NCBI GenBank assembly: GCA_031548005.1
Contig: JAVBRK010000081.1
Span: 1-14,994 of the forward strand
Length of the DNA: 14,994 nucleotides
Source of the DNA: BNXB01 sp031548005
GTDB taxonomy: Bacteria > Bacteroidota > Bacteroidia > Bacteroidales > Azobacteroidaceae
Reading direction: 5' to 3'
Shown here: positions 1-6,943 of the stretch, piece after piece
Numbering within the stretch: position 1 is the first letter of the stretch
Layout of the letters: every line of letters begins with the position of its first letter
Position numbers and translations under genes: made by a program
Notes under the pieces: generated by a model
The model's database searches: none
What the model was told of the DNA's origin: nothing
Seen by the model: only the letters and a program-made list of their open reading frames with translations

Positions 1-5
1 AGGAC

Positions 6-1268
6 TTAATATCCACGGATAGCCTTGATCCCCGGCAATTCTTTACCTTCAATAAACTCAAGCAGAGCGCCTCCTCCTGTAGAAACATAGGACATCTCAT
101 CGGCAATTCCGAATTTATTAACACAGGCTACGGAATCTCCACCTCCGACCAACGAAAAAGCGCCATTCTTAGTCGCTTCAACAATCGCATTTCCGACTGA
201 GCGCGAACCTTGTGCAAAATTATCAAATTCAAAAACTCCGGTAGGTCCGTTCCAAAGGATGGTTTTTGATTTTTTAATCACATCGGCAAATATTTTTTCA
301 GTTTCGGATCCGATATCCATACCTTCCCATCCATCGGGAATTTCATTGACTTTACAGAAACCGGTATTGGCGTCATTACTAAAAGTATCTGCTATTTTCG
401 CATCGACCGCCAGCACCATATTTACATTATTTTTCTTTGCTTTTTCAAGTAATTCCAAAGCCAGATCCAATTTATCGTCTTCACAGATCGAGATTCCGAT
501 CTTCCCCCCCATTGCTTTAGCAAAAGTATAGGTCATTCCTCCGGCTATAATCAGATTATCGACTTTAGTCAGCAAATTCTCTATAATTTCAATTTTGGAA
601 GATACTTTAGAACCACCCATGATTGCAGTAAACGGACGAGCCGTGTTTTTCATCACTTTCTCTACTGCATCGATTTCATTCTGCATCAGATAGCCGAATA
701 ATTTATGATCGACATCGAAATAATCGGCAATCAACGCTGTAGAAGCGTGAGCGCGGTGAGCTGTACCAAAAGCATCATTAACATAAACAGTCGCATAAGA
801 AGCCAATGTTTTGGTAAAAGATTTCTGGCTTTCTTTCACAGTTTTTTTTGCAGCAGCTTTTTCCTCATCCGAAGCATCTTCTGCCAAGCCGCGGGGCTTA
901 CCTTCTTCTTCTGGATAAAAGCGAAGATTTTCAAGCATCAAAGCCTGACCCGGTTTAAGAGCAGCCGCTTTTTCTTTAGCCTGAACTCCAATGCAATCAT
1001 CTGCAAATTGGATTTCTGTTCCCAACAATTCAGAAACATGAGTCAGAATATGTTTCAGCGAGTATTTATCAGACGGACCTTTCGGGCGTCCCAGGTGGGA
1101 ACCGATAACGAGGCTGCCTCCATCACTCAATATTTTCTTCAGAGTCGGAAGCGCTGCACGAATACGGGTATCGTCCGTAATGTTGAAGCTTTCATCCAAA
1201 GGGACATTGAAATCCACCCGAACAAAAGCCTTTTGGCCGGCAAAATTGAATTTGTCAATTGTTTGCAT
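6..1268 (-). CDS. pgk: Phosphoglycerate kinase
   Basis: This 420-residue cytoplasmic enzyme interconverts 1,3-bisphosphoglycerate + ADP and 3-phosphoglycerate + ATP in glycolysis and gluconeogenesis. Family signatures visible are RVDFNVPL (residues 17-24), the substrate-binding HLGRPKG (58-64), LENLRFYPEEEG (112-123), WNGPTGVFEF and the nucleotide-binding GGGDS (375-379) near the C-terminus. The protein is longer than the roughly 390-residue bacterial norm mainly because of a charged, Ala/Lys/Glu-rich insertion at about residues 122-147, just after the LENLRFYPEEEG strand. The ATG at 1266-1268 gives the normal family N-terminus. The gene follows serC on the same strand with a 62-bp gap but has its own promoter-like element, so it need not be co-transcribed. 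The stop codon lies at the window edge and the gene is complete. Identification is secure. Confidence 0.98.
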   Translation of the reverse strand: MQTIDKFNFAGQKAFVRVDFNVPLDESFNITDDTRIRAALPTLKKILSDGGSLVIGSHLGRPKGPSDKYSLKHILTHVSELLGTEIQFADDCIGVQAKEKAAALKPGQALMLENLRFYPEEEGKPRGLAEDASDEEKAAAKKTVKESQKSFTKTLASYATVYVNDAFGTAHRAHASTALIADYFDVDHKLFGYLMQNEIDAVEKVMKNTARPFTAIMGGSKVSSKIEIIENLLTKVDNLIIAGGMTYTFAKAMGGKIGISICEDDKLDLALELLEKAKKNNVNMVLAVDAKIADTFSNDANTGFCKVNEIPDGWEGMDIGSETEKIFADVIKKSKTILWNGPTGVFEFDNFAQGSRSVGNAIVEATKNGAFSLVGGGDSVACVNKFGIADEMSYVSTGGGALLEFIEGKELPGIKAIRGY

Positions 1269-1315
1269 AACTAAATTTATGTTTTTATAATAATACCTGA
1301 TTATAAATGAGACTG

Positions 1316-1323
1316 CAAATGTA
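1316..1323 (-). promoter_or_regulatory. pgk promoter, Bacteroidetes -7 box
   Basis: Read on the minus strand this is TACATTTG, a full match to TAnnTTTG. A TTTG at 1345-1348, inside the 3' end of serC, lies 21 nt upstream and fits the -33 element. Transcription would start a few bases downstream, giving a leader of roughly 40 nt before the pgk ATG. Confidence 0.7.
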
Positions 1324-1330
1324 TAAAAAA

Positions 1331-2392
1331 TTAATGTTTCTTCTCAAAATCTTTCATACAATTAACCAAAGCTATAACACTTTCTTGCGGAAGCGCGTTG
1401 TAAGTCGAGGCCCGGAATCCTCCTACCGAACGGTGCCCTTTAATTCCAATCATGCCGTTTTCAGACGCGAATTTGGCAAATTCCTCTTCCAGATCCTGGT
1501 ATTCCGGATTCATTACAAAACAGATATTCATTAACGAACGGTCTTCCGGAGCGGCAGGTCCTCTGAAAAGACGGTTCCGGTCAATTTCAGCATACAACAT
1601 ACCGGCCTTTTCTATATTCATTTTTTCCATCGTTCCGACACCTCCTAATCCTTTCATCCATTTCAATGTCTGTAAAGCGGCATAAATAGGGACAACAGGA
1701 GGTGTATTGAACATCGAACCTTCTTTAATATGTGTCCGGTAATCCAACATGGTCGGAACCATACGGCTGACTTTCCCCAGAATTTCATCCTTTACAATGA
1801 CAAAAGTCACTCCGGCAGGGGCCAGATTTTTCTGAGCGCCTCCATAGATCAATCCGTATTTGGAAATATCCACCGGACGGGAAAAGATATCGGAAGACAT
1901 ATCAGCAACTAAAGGGATTGGAGAATCGGGGTCTTTCCTGATTTCCGTTCCGTAAATGGTATTATTAGTCGTAATATGAAAATAATCGGCATCTGCAGGT
2001 ATAACATAATTTTTAGGAATATAGGTATAGTTATCGGCTTTAGAAGATGCCACTTCAACAACCTCCCCGAATAATTTCGCCTCTTTCAATGCTTTACCTG
2101 CCCACACTCCGGTATTCAGATAGGCTGCTTTCTTTTCCATCAGATTGTAGGGAACCATACAAAATTGTAAACTGGCGCCGCCGCCCAGAAATAAGACAGA
2201 ATATCCTGCAGGAATATCCAGTAAATCTTTGAACAGGGAAACCGCCTCATCCATTACCGCCTGAAAATCCTTAGACCGGTGACTGACTTCCATAATAGAC
2301 ATTCCATTAAAATCGAGAATGGCCTTTGCTGTCTGCTGAATCGTTTCCTGTGGCAACACAGAAGGTCCTGCATTAAAATTATGCTTTTTCAT
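1331..2392 (-). CDS. serC: Phosphoserine aminotransferase
   Basis: This 353-residue PLP-dependent class V aminotransferase converts 3-phosphohydroxypyruvate and glutamate to O-phosphoserine, the second step of serine synthesis. It can also act on the analogous pyridoxine-pathway intermediate. The N-terminal NAGPSVLP motif (7-14), the LFLGGGASLQF glycine-rich stretch (68-78) that binds the PLP phosphate, and GGAQKNLAPAG around Lys188 (predicted Schiff-base lysine) identify it. The length is typical of SerC (about 360). Placement next to pgk puts two users of the 3-phosphoglycerate node side by side. No serA is in the window; the usual partner may be elsewhere. The ATG at 2390-2392 matches the family N-terminus. 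Confidence 0.97.
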   Translation of the reverse strand: MKKHNFNAGPSVLPQETIQQTAKAILDFNGMSIMEVSHRSKDFQAVMDEAVSLFKDLLDIPAGYSVLFLGGGASLQFCMVPYNLMEKKAAYLNTGVWAGKALKEAKLFGEVVEVASSKADNYTYIPKNYVIPADADYFHITTNNTIYGTEIRKDPDSPIPLVADMSSDIFSRPVDISKYGLIYGGAQKNLAPAGVTFVIVKDEILGKVSRMVPTMLDYRTHIKEGSMFNTPPVVPIYAALQTLKWMKGLGGVGTMEKMNIEKAGMLYAEIDRNRLFRGPAAPEDRSLMNICFVMNPEYQDLEEEFAKFASENGMIGIKGHRSVGGFRASTYNALPQESVIALVNCMKDFEKKH

Positions 2393-2399
2393 ACCTTTA

Positions 2400-2432
2400 A
2401 TTATTTATGATTAATAATTATTTATGATTAAA
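2400..2432. repeat. 16-bp direct repeat in serC leader
   Basis: The 16-mer AATTATTTATGATTAA occurs perfectly at 2400-2415 and again at 2417-2432, a period of 17 bp. Both copies lie between the serC -7 box and the serC ATG, so they would be transcribed into the 5' leader. They could be a protein-binding site or an A/U-rich translation enhancer. Slippage of AT-rich DNA is a simpler explanation. Confidence 0.85.
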
Positions 2433-2452
2433 ACCGATATTAATACCGGAAC

Positions 2453-2460
2453 AAAAATAC
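2453..2460 (-). promoter_or_regulatory. serC promoter, Bacteroidetes -7 box
   Basis: The minus strand reads TATTTTTG, matching TAnnTTTG. It lies 60 bp upstream of the serC ATG and 27 bp from the rarA stop codon. No clear TTTG -33 element is seen at the expected distance. Confidence 0.55.
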
Positions 2461-2487
2461 GAAGTTAGCGTTTTTCACCAGATTTTC

Positions 2488-3759
2488 CTACTTTTTCCAG
2501 AGATTTTTCATTTGTTCTCTCAAACGAAGTTCAGCCGGATTATCCTGCGCTTCCCAAAACCGGCGATTTGTTATTTCTTCCGGCAAAAAATCTTGTTTCA
2601 CGAAGTTATTCTCATAATTATGGGCATATTTATAACCTTTTCCATAATTAAGATCTTTCATCAATTTGGTCGGAGCATTCCGTAAATGAAGCGGAACCGG
2701 AAGATTTCCGGTTTCCCCGACAGCCGCCAAAGCGCTATCAATAGCTAAATAAGCCGAATTACTCTTCGGGCTGGTTGCTAAATAAATAGTCGTTTCGGCA
2801 AGAATTATCCGGCCCTCAGGCCAGCCGATTTTTGTCAAAGCATCAAAGCAGGCGTTAGCCAATAGCAGAGCATTAGGATTGGCAAGGCCAATGTCTTCGG
2901 CAGCAGAAATCACCAAACGCCGGGCAATGAATTTCGGGTCTTCCCCCCCGGCCACCATACGGGCCAGCCAGTAAACAGCTCCATCGGGATCACTTCCACG
3001 AATGGACTTGATAAACGCCGAAATAATATCATAATGTAATTCTCCTCCTTTATCATAGGCAGCCGGATTTTCCTGCAACCGGTCTATGACCTTCTCATCG
3101 GTAATAACCACTTCTTCGCTATCGTCGGCATCAATTATCAATTCCAGTATGTTCAGCAATTTACGGGCATCACCTCCTGCGAATCTCAGTAGAGCGTTAT
3201 ATTCCTGTATGTTAATTTTTCTACTTTTCAATTCAGGGTCTTCCGCCAGAGCCTTATTGATCAGATTCAACAAATCTCTTTCTTCCAGACTTTTCAATAC
3301 ATAAACCTGACAGCGGGATAACAACGGGCGGATAACTTCAAATGAAGGATTCTCGGTCGTTGCTCCTATCAGGGTGATTATTCCCGTTTCCACTGCCGAT
3401 AAAAGCGAGTCCTGCTGTGACTTACTGAACCGGTGAATTTCGTCGATAAAAAGAATCGGGCGTTTTGTATTAAAGATTTTGTTGGCGTTGACCTGATCTA
3501 TTACATCCCGGACATCTTTTACGCCCGAGTTAACAGCACTAAGCGTAAAAAACGGAATATCCAACTGCCTGGAAATAATCCTGGCCAGCGTTGTTTTTCC
3601 AACACCCGGAGGCCCCCAAAGGATAAACGAAGGGACATGACCTGAATCCAGAACTCTCCGGAGCACACTCCCTTTTCCCACCAGATGCTCCTGCCCTACA
3701 TAATCGTCGAGCGATTCCGGGCGCATACGTTCGGCCAATGGCCGGTTTGAATGATTCAT
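2488..3759 (-). CDS. rarA: Replication-associated recombination ATPase RarA (MgsA)
   Basis: This is a 423-residue AAA+ ATPase of the RarA/MgsA/WRNIP1 family. Members act at stalled replication forks and interact with SSB. Visible features are the N-terminal RPLAERMRPESLDDYVGQEH region, a Walker A motif GPPGVGKT (49-56), Walker B LFIDEIHRF with DEIH at 106-109, sensor-1 GATTENPS (132-139), and a likely arginine finger in LLSRC (Arg149). The C-terminal half carries the family's tetramerisation region, with GSDPDGAVYWLARM and later GYKYAHNYENNFVKQDFLPEE. The length fits the usual 420-450. It is divergent from metK, with its own promoter element and a leader of only about 16 nt. The similarity to RuvB and clamp-loader ATPases is expected, but the C-terminal motifs separate it from them. 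Confidence 0.95.
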   Translation of the reverse strand: MNHSNRPLAERMRPESLDDYVGQEHLVGKGSVLRRVLDSGHVPSFILWGPPGVGKTTLARIISRQLDIPFFTLSAVNSGVKDVRDVIDQVNANKIFNTKRPILFIDEIHRFSKSQQDSLLSAVETGIITLIGATTENPSFEVIRPLLSRCQVYVLKSLEERDLLNLINKALAEDPELKSRKINIQEYNALLRFAGGDARKLLNILELIIDADDSEEVVITDEKVIDRLQENPAAYDKGGELHYDIISAFIKSIRGSDPDGAVYWLARMVAGGEDPKFIARRLVISAAEDIGLANPNALLLANACFDALTKIGWPEGRIILAETTIYLATSPKSNSAYLAIDSALAAVGETGNLPVPLHLRNAPTKLMKDLNYGKGYKYAHNYENNFVKQDFLPEEITNRRFWEAQDNPAELRLREQMKNLWKK

Positions 3760-3781
3760 TTTATTTAAATGGATTGCAGAA

Positions 3782-3789
3782 CAAAGTTA
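3782..3789 (-). promoter_or_regulatory. rarA promoter, Bacteroidetes -7 box
   Basis: The minus strand reads TAACTTTG, a match to TAnnTTTG, 22 bp upstream of the rarA ATG. It points away from the metK promoter 70 bp further on, so rarA and metK share a divergent control region. Confidence 0.6.
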
Positions 3790-3859
3790 ATAAATATTTT
3801 GATTCATTGTTATTACAGATATTAACTATAAAATTTTCTCATTTTCAAAAATTAATTTA

Positions 3860-3867
3860 TACCTTTG
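3860..3867 (+). promoter_or_regulatory. metK promoter, Bacteroidetes -7 box
   Basis: TACCTTTG followed by GCAG is a perfect TAnnTTTG element. Transcription starting just downstream would begin about 10 nt before the SAM-II aptamer, leaving the riboswitch at the very 5' end of the metK mRNA. This is the arrangement expected for a dedicated leader. Confidence 0.75.
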
Positions 3868-3880
3868 CAGCGTATTTAAA

Positions 3881-3935
3881 CACGTGGATAGATTTGTATG
3901 CTTGCAACCACAGAAAAAAATGCTAAAAAAACCGC
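3881..3935 (+). ncRNA. SAM-II riboswitch aptamer (metK leader)
   Basis: The sequence matches the SAM-II (metA/SAM-alpha) pattern in order. Stem P1 is GTGG (3884-3887) with CCAC (3908-3911). It encloses the conserved GATTTG (3891-3896) and GCTTGCA (3900-3906). An A-rich linker follows, then the conserved TGCTAAA (3921-3927). GCA (3904-3906) can pair with TGC (3921-3923) as part of the pseudoknot. SAM-II aptamers bind S-adenosylmethionine and turn off genes of methionine/SAM synthesis, and the downstream gene here is SAM synthetase itself. The class is best known from Alphaproteobacteria, and I believe it also occurs in Bacteroidetes. The call rests on recalled consensus, not on a covariance-model score. 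Confidence 0.87.
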
Positions 3936-4016
3936 TTATTTTCTTTTCTGACAAAGCCATTCATACAAATCGTCATTTTTAATTTTTTAATTTTTTAAAT
4001 TCATATTTGTATGAGT
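3891..4016 (+). promoter_or_regulatory. Switching helices controlling the metK start codon
   Basis: Segment A, GATTTGTATG (3891-3900), lies inside the SAM-II aptamer. Segment B, CATACAAATC (3962-3971), is its exact complement over 10 bp. Segment C (4005-4016), which contains the metK ATG, repeats ATTTGTATG and pairs with 3959-3970 over 12 contiguous positions, with one G-U pair. B can pair with A or with C but not both. Pairing A:B would destroy the aptamer and free the start codon. A folded, SAM-bound aptamer would release B to cover the AUG. The pairing is directly visible. The ON/OFF assignment is inferred from the expected feedback logic. Confidence 0.75.
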
Positions 4017-5309
4017 TACTTATTCACCTCCGAATCGGTGTCTGAAGGACACCCCGACAAAGTAGCGGATCAAATATCCGATGCTTTACTTGACGAGTTT
4101 CTGGCTTACGACCCAAACTCTAAAGTAGCATGCGAAACGCTGGTGACTACCGGACAGGTAGTTCTGGCAGGAGAAGTTAAATCTACCGCTTATGTAGATG
4201 TGCCTGAAGTGGCCCGCCGGGTGATTGAAAACATCGGCTATACGAAAAGCGAATATCAATTCGAAGCAAAATCTTGCGGTGTTTTCAGCGCCATTCACGA
4301 ACAATCGGGCGATATCAACCGCGGCGTGGAACGCCAGGATCCTCTCAATCAGGGAGCCGGCGACCAGGGAATGATGTTCGGTTATGCAACCAACGAGACC
4401 GAAAATTACATGCCATTGGCTTTGGATTTGTCGCATAGCCTGCTACTCGAACTGGCAAAGATCCGTAAACAAGAAATCGGATTAATGCCTTATCTGCGTC
4501 CCGATGCCAAATCTCAGGTAACCATCCGGTATAACGAAGATGGGACTCCGGAAAGCATCGATACAATCGTTATTTCTACTCAACACGACGAATTCGTCAA
4601 ACCTTCGGGAAACAACGATAAAGCACAATTGGCCGCCGATAAAGCCATGCAGGATAAAATTGCCAAAGATGTCAAAGAAATCCTGATCCCGAGAGTAAAA
4701 GCGCAGTACCCCAAACAGGTACAAAGCCTGTTCGGAAAAAACATCAAATATCATGTGAATCCAACAGGTAAGTTTGTGATTGGAGGGCCGCACGGAGACA
4801 CCGGACTTACCGGCCGCAAAATTATTGTCGATACTTATGGCGGTAAAGGAGCTCACGGAGGAGGCGCATTTTCCGGAAAAGACCCTTCTAAAGTCGACCG
4901 GTCAGCCGCCTACGCCGCCCGCCACATCGCTAAAAATCTGGTGGCCGCAGGTGTATGCGACGAAGTCCTGGTACAGGTAGCCTACGCTATCGGGGTCGCC
5001 GAACCGATGAATATCTTCATCAACACGTATGGCCGCAGCAATATTAAAGTCAGCGATAGTGAAATTGCAGAAAAAGTGGCGAAAATTTTTGATATGCGCC
5101 CGAAGGCCATTGAGAACCGGCTGAAGCTTCGCCACCCGATCTATCTCGAAACAGCGGCTTATGGGCACATGGGCCGTAAACCCGAAACGGTATCGAAAGT
5201 TTTCAATTCTCGTTATAATCCAGAGCCCCTGAAAGTAAAGGTGGAACTTTTCACCTGGGAAAAATTAGATTACGTCAAGGAAATCAAGAAAGCATTCGGA
5301 TTAAAGTAA
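4011..5309 (+). CDS. metK: S-adenosylmethionine synthetase
   Basis: This 432-residue cytoplasmic enzyme makes S-adenosylmethionine from methionine and ATP. Motifs visible are SESVSEGHPDK near the N-terminus (GHPDK at 13-17), the signature GAGDQGMMFGYA, FVIGGPHGDTGLTGRKIIVDTYGG, and the glycine-rich GGGAFSGKDPSKVDRSAAY. The protein is longer than E. coli MetK (384). Part of the extra length is a central, charged segment, KPSGNNDKAQLAADKAMQ, before the core strand that continues IPRVKAQYP. The ATG at 4011 starts the standard MSYLFTSESVSEG terminus. The gene is preceded by a SAM-II riboswitch whose switching helix covers this ATG, implying translational product feedback. It is followed by an inverted repeat and a strong hairpin terminator and appears monocistronic. 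Confidence 0.98.
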   Translation: MSYLFTSESVSEGHPDKVADQISDALLDEFLAYDPNSKVACETLVTTGQVVLAGEVKSTAYVDVPEVARRVIENIGYTKSEYQFEAKSCGVFSAIHEQSGDINRGVERQDPLNQGAGDQGMMFGYATNETENYMPLALDLSHSLLLELAKIRKQEIGLMPYLRPDAKSQVTIRYNEDGTPESIDTIVISTQHDEFVKPSGNNDKAQLAADKAMQDKIAKDVKEILIPRVKAQYPKQVQSLFGKNIKYHVNPTGKFVIGGPHGDTGLTGRKIIVDTYGGKGAHGGGAFSGKDPSKVDRSAAYAARHIAKNLVAAGVCDEVLVQVAYAIGVAEPMNIFINTYGRSNIKVSDSEIAEKVAKIFDMRPKAIENRLKLRHPIYLETAAYGHMGRKPETVSKVFNSRYNPEPLKVKVELFTWEKLDYVKEIKKAFGLK

Positions 5310-5315
5310 AATAAG

Positions 5316-5333
5316 GATCTGATAAAACAGATC
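5316..5333 (+). repeat. Short inverted repeat after metK
   Basis: GATCTG (5316-5321) and CAGATC (5328-5333) are a perfect 6-bp inverted repeat with a 6-nt loop, starting 7 nt after the metK stop. An A-run rather than a T-run follows. It is therefore not an intrinsic terminator for metK by itself, but it could protect the 3' end. Confidence 0.5.
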
Positions 5334-5353
5334 AAAAAGGGAAACCTTACGTA

Positions 5354-5396
5354 AAAATGGGAAACAGATATTGAAAAATACACTGTTTCCCATTTT
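5354..5396 (+). terminator. metK terminator hairpin
   Basis: A perfect 14-bp stem joins 5354-5367 (AAAATGGGAAACAG) to 5383-5396 (CTGTTTCCCATTTT) across a 15-nt loop. The 3' arm ends in TTTT, preceded by the G/C-rich core, as in a Rho-independent terminator. The A/T-symmetric ends mean it could work in both directions. It separates metK from the fucosidase gene. Confidence 0.8.
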
Positions 5397-5400
5397 CATT

Positions 5401-5424
5401 ATGTAAACCCTGATGTAAACCCTG
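5401..5424. repeat. Perfect 12-bp tandem repeat upstream of the fucosidase promoter
   Basis: ATGTAAACCCTG occurs twice head-to-tail at 5401-5412 and 5413-5424, followed by a T6 run. The second copy ends 19 bp before the -7 box, which places the pair over and just upstream of the -33 region. That position suits an operator or activator site for the fucosidase gene, though no regulator family is identifiable. Confidence 0.9.
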
Positions 5425-5443
5425 TTTTTTACAAAAAAATAAT

Positions 5444-5451
5444 TACTTTTG
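5444..5451 (+). promoter_or_regulatory. Fucosidase promoter, Bacteroidetes -7 box
   Basis: TACTTTTG matches TAnnTTTG. It lies 33 bp upstream of the ATG at 5485 and overlaps the alternative in-frame TTG at 5449. This supports the downstream ATG as the true start. Confidence 0.65.
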
Positions 5452-5484
5452 TTCATATTCAATTATTTAAATCAAACGTATTTT

Positions 5485-6936
5485 ATGAAATCACCTTTCT
5501 TGCCATTTCTGGCCGGACTATTAGTCCTGGTAAGTTCCTGTAAAAATGAAGCCCCTTCCCCTCCCGGAGCGATTCTTCCGGTCCCCAACGAATACCAGTT
5601 GGCCTGGCATGATCTGGAACAATATGCTTTCGTTCATTTCACTACCAATACTTTCACGGGAAAAGAATGGGGATACGGTGATGAAAGTCCCTCCATATTC
5701 AATCCTACAGAATTCAATGCAGAACAATGGGCCGTAAGCCTGAAAGAAGCCGGAATGAAAGGATTGGTACTGACCTGTAAGCACCACGACGGCTTTTGCC
5801 TTTGGCCCAGCAAATACACGGAACATTCAGTAAAAAACAGTCCGTACAAAAACGGACAGGGAGACATTGTCCGGGAGGTATCGGATGCCTGCCGCAAGCA
5901 TGGATTACAATTTGGGATTTACCTTTCTCCCTGGGACCGGAACTTTCCAGATTACGGCAAGCCGGAGTATATTACCTACTACCGGAACCAATTACGGGAA
6001 TTGATCGAAAACTACGGCCCTGTTTTCGAGGTCTGGTTCGACGGAGCCAATGGAGGTGACGGATATTACGGGGGCGCACGGGAAATGCGGAAAATCGACA
6101 ATACCACTTACTACGATTGGAAAAACACCCATGCCATTGTGCGGGAATTGGCTCCACAAGCGATGATGTTCAGCGATGCCGGACCGGACATCCGCTGGTG
6201 CGGAAATGAAAAAGGGTATGTTGGCGATCCGAACTGGAACACTATTTCCAATTATACTTTATATCCGGGGAAAGCAGCAATCGGAGATCTTTTAAATCAC
6301 GGTTCGGAAAACGGGACTTCCTGGGTTCCGGCCGAAGTAGACGTTTCCATTCGTCCCGGGTGGTTTTACCATGCAGAAGAGGACAATATGGTAAGAACCC
6401 CGGAAAACCTGTTTAAAATATACCTTGAATCTGTGGGAAGAGGCTCCTGCCTGATTCTCAATATCCCTCCCGACCAACGGGGAGTCTTCCACGAAAAAGA
6501 TGTAGAAGCATTGAAAGGATGGAAAGCGCTACGGGATAAGGCTTTTTCGACTAATTTAGCCGGCAATGCCACAGTAAAGGTCAGTTCCTATCGGGGAAAA
6601 CACAAAACCTATGCAGCAACCAACGTAACAGACCGTGATATGGAAACTTACTGGACTACCGACGACGGAATTACCGACGGATGGATTGAGTTCGACCTGA
6701 ACGCTCCACAGAAAATAAGTTACGTTACAATAAAAGAATACATCCGGTCAGGGCAAAGAATAAAGTCCTTCTCCATCGAAGCTTTTATCGACGGAGCATG
6801 GAAACAAATTGCAGAAGGCTCCACTATCGGTCATAAGCGGATTATTCCCATAGATCCGGTCTCGACACAAAAAATCCGCCTGAACATCCTGAAATCCAAA
6901 GCCTGTCCTATTATCTCTGATATCGAAATATTCTGA
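5485..6936 (+). CDS. Alpha-L-fucosidase, GH29, putative lipoprotein
   Basis: This 483-residue glycosidase is predicted to release alpha-linked fucose from oligosaccharides or glycoproteins. The first 19 residues form a lipoprotein signal (MKSP, a hydrophobic core, then LVSSC with Cys19 as lipidation site), followed by a Pro-rich linker. The GH29 barrel shows FVHFTTNTF, CKHHDGFCLW (HHDG at 100-103), FGIYLSPWDRN and VWFDGANGG with Asp186 as predicted nucleophile. Glu242 in RWCGNE is the best candidate acid/base, suggesting the GH29-B (alpha-1,3/1,4-fucosidase) branch. Residues from about 353 to the end form an F5/8C or CBM32-like beta-sandwich (WTTDDGITDGWIEFDL). A TTG 36 bp upstream lies in the promoter, so ATG 5485 was chosen. 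The stop is 7 bp from that of the convergent GH27-like gene. The exact linkage specificity is inferred. Confidence 0.93.
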   Translation: MKSPFLPFLAGLLVLVSSCKNEAPSPPGAILPVPNEYQLAWHDLEQYAFVHFTTNTFTGKEWGYGDESPSIFNPTEFNAEQWAVSLKEAGMKGLVLTCKHHDGFCLWPSKYTEHSVKNSPYKNGQGDIVREVSDACRKHGLQFGIYLSPWDRNFPDYGKPEYITYYRNQLRELIENYGPVFEVWFDGANGGDGYYGGAREMRKIDNTTYYDWKNTHAIVRELAPQAMMFSDAGPDIRWCGNEKGYVGDPNWNTISNYTLYPGKAAIGDLLNHGSENGTSWVPAEVDVSIRPGWFYHAEEDNMVRTPENLFKIYLESVGRGSCLILNIPPDQRGVFHEKDVEALKGWKALRDKAFSTNLAGNATVKVSSYRGKHKTYAATNVTDRDMETYWTTDDGITDGWIEFDLNAPQKISYVTIKEYIRSGQRIKSFSIEAFIDGAWKQIAEGSTIGHKRIIPIDPVSTQKIRLNILKSKACPIISDIEIF

Positions 6937-6943
6937 ACCCGGA

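Noticed and set aside
705..1274. 189-codon open frame opposite pgk
   Set aside because: It is the antisense of a highly conserved gene, has no recognisable domain, and its composition follows the pgk codons.
3962..4000. Intrinsic terminator as the metK riboswitch output
   Set aside because: T-runs follow 3971, but the only strong stem ending there pairs with 3891-3900 across about 60 nt and is not G/C-rich. The pairing with the start codon gives a better explanation through translation control.
5449..5484. TTG start for the fucosidase 12 codons upstream
   Set aside because: The TTG overlaps the TAnnTTTG promoter element, and starting there would place a non-hydrophobic extension before a well-formed lipoprotein signal.
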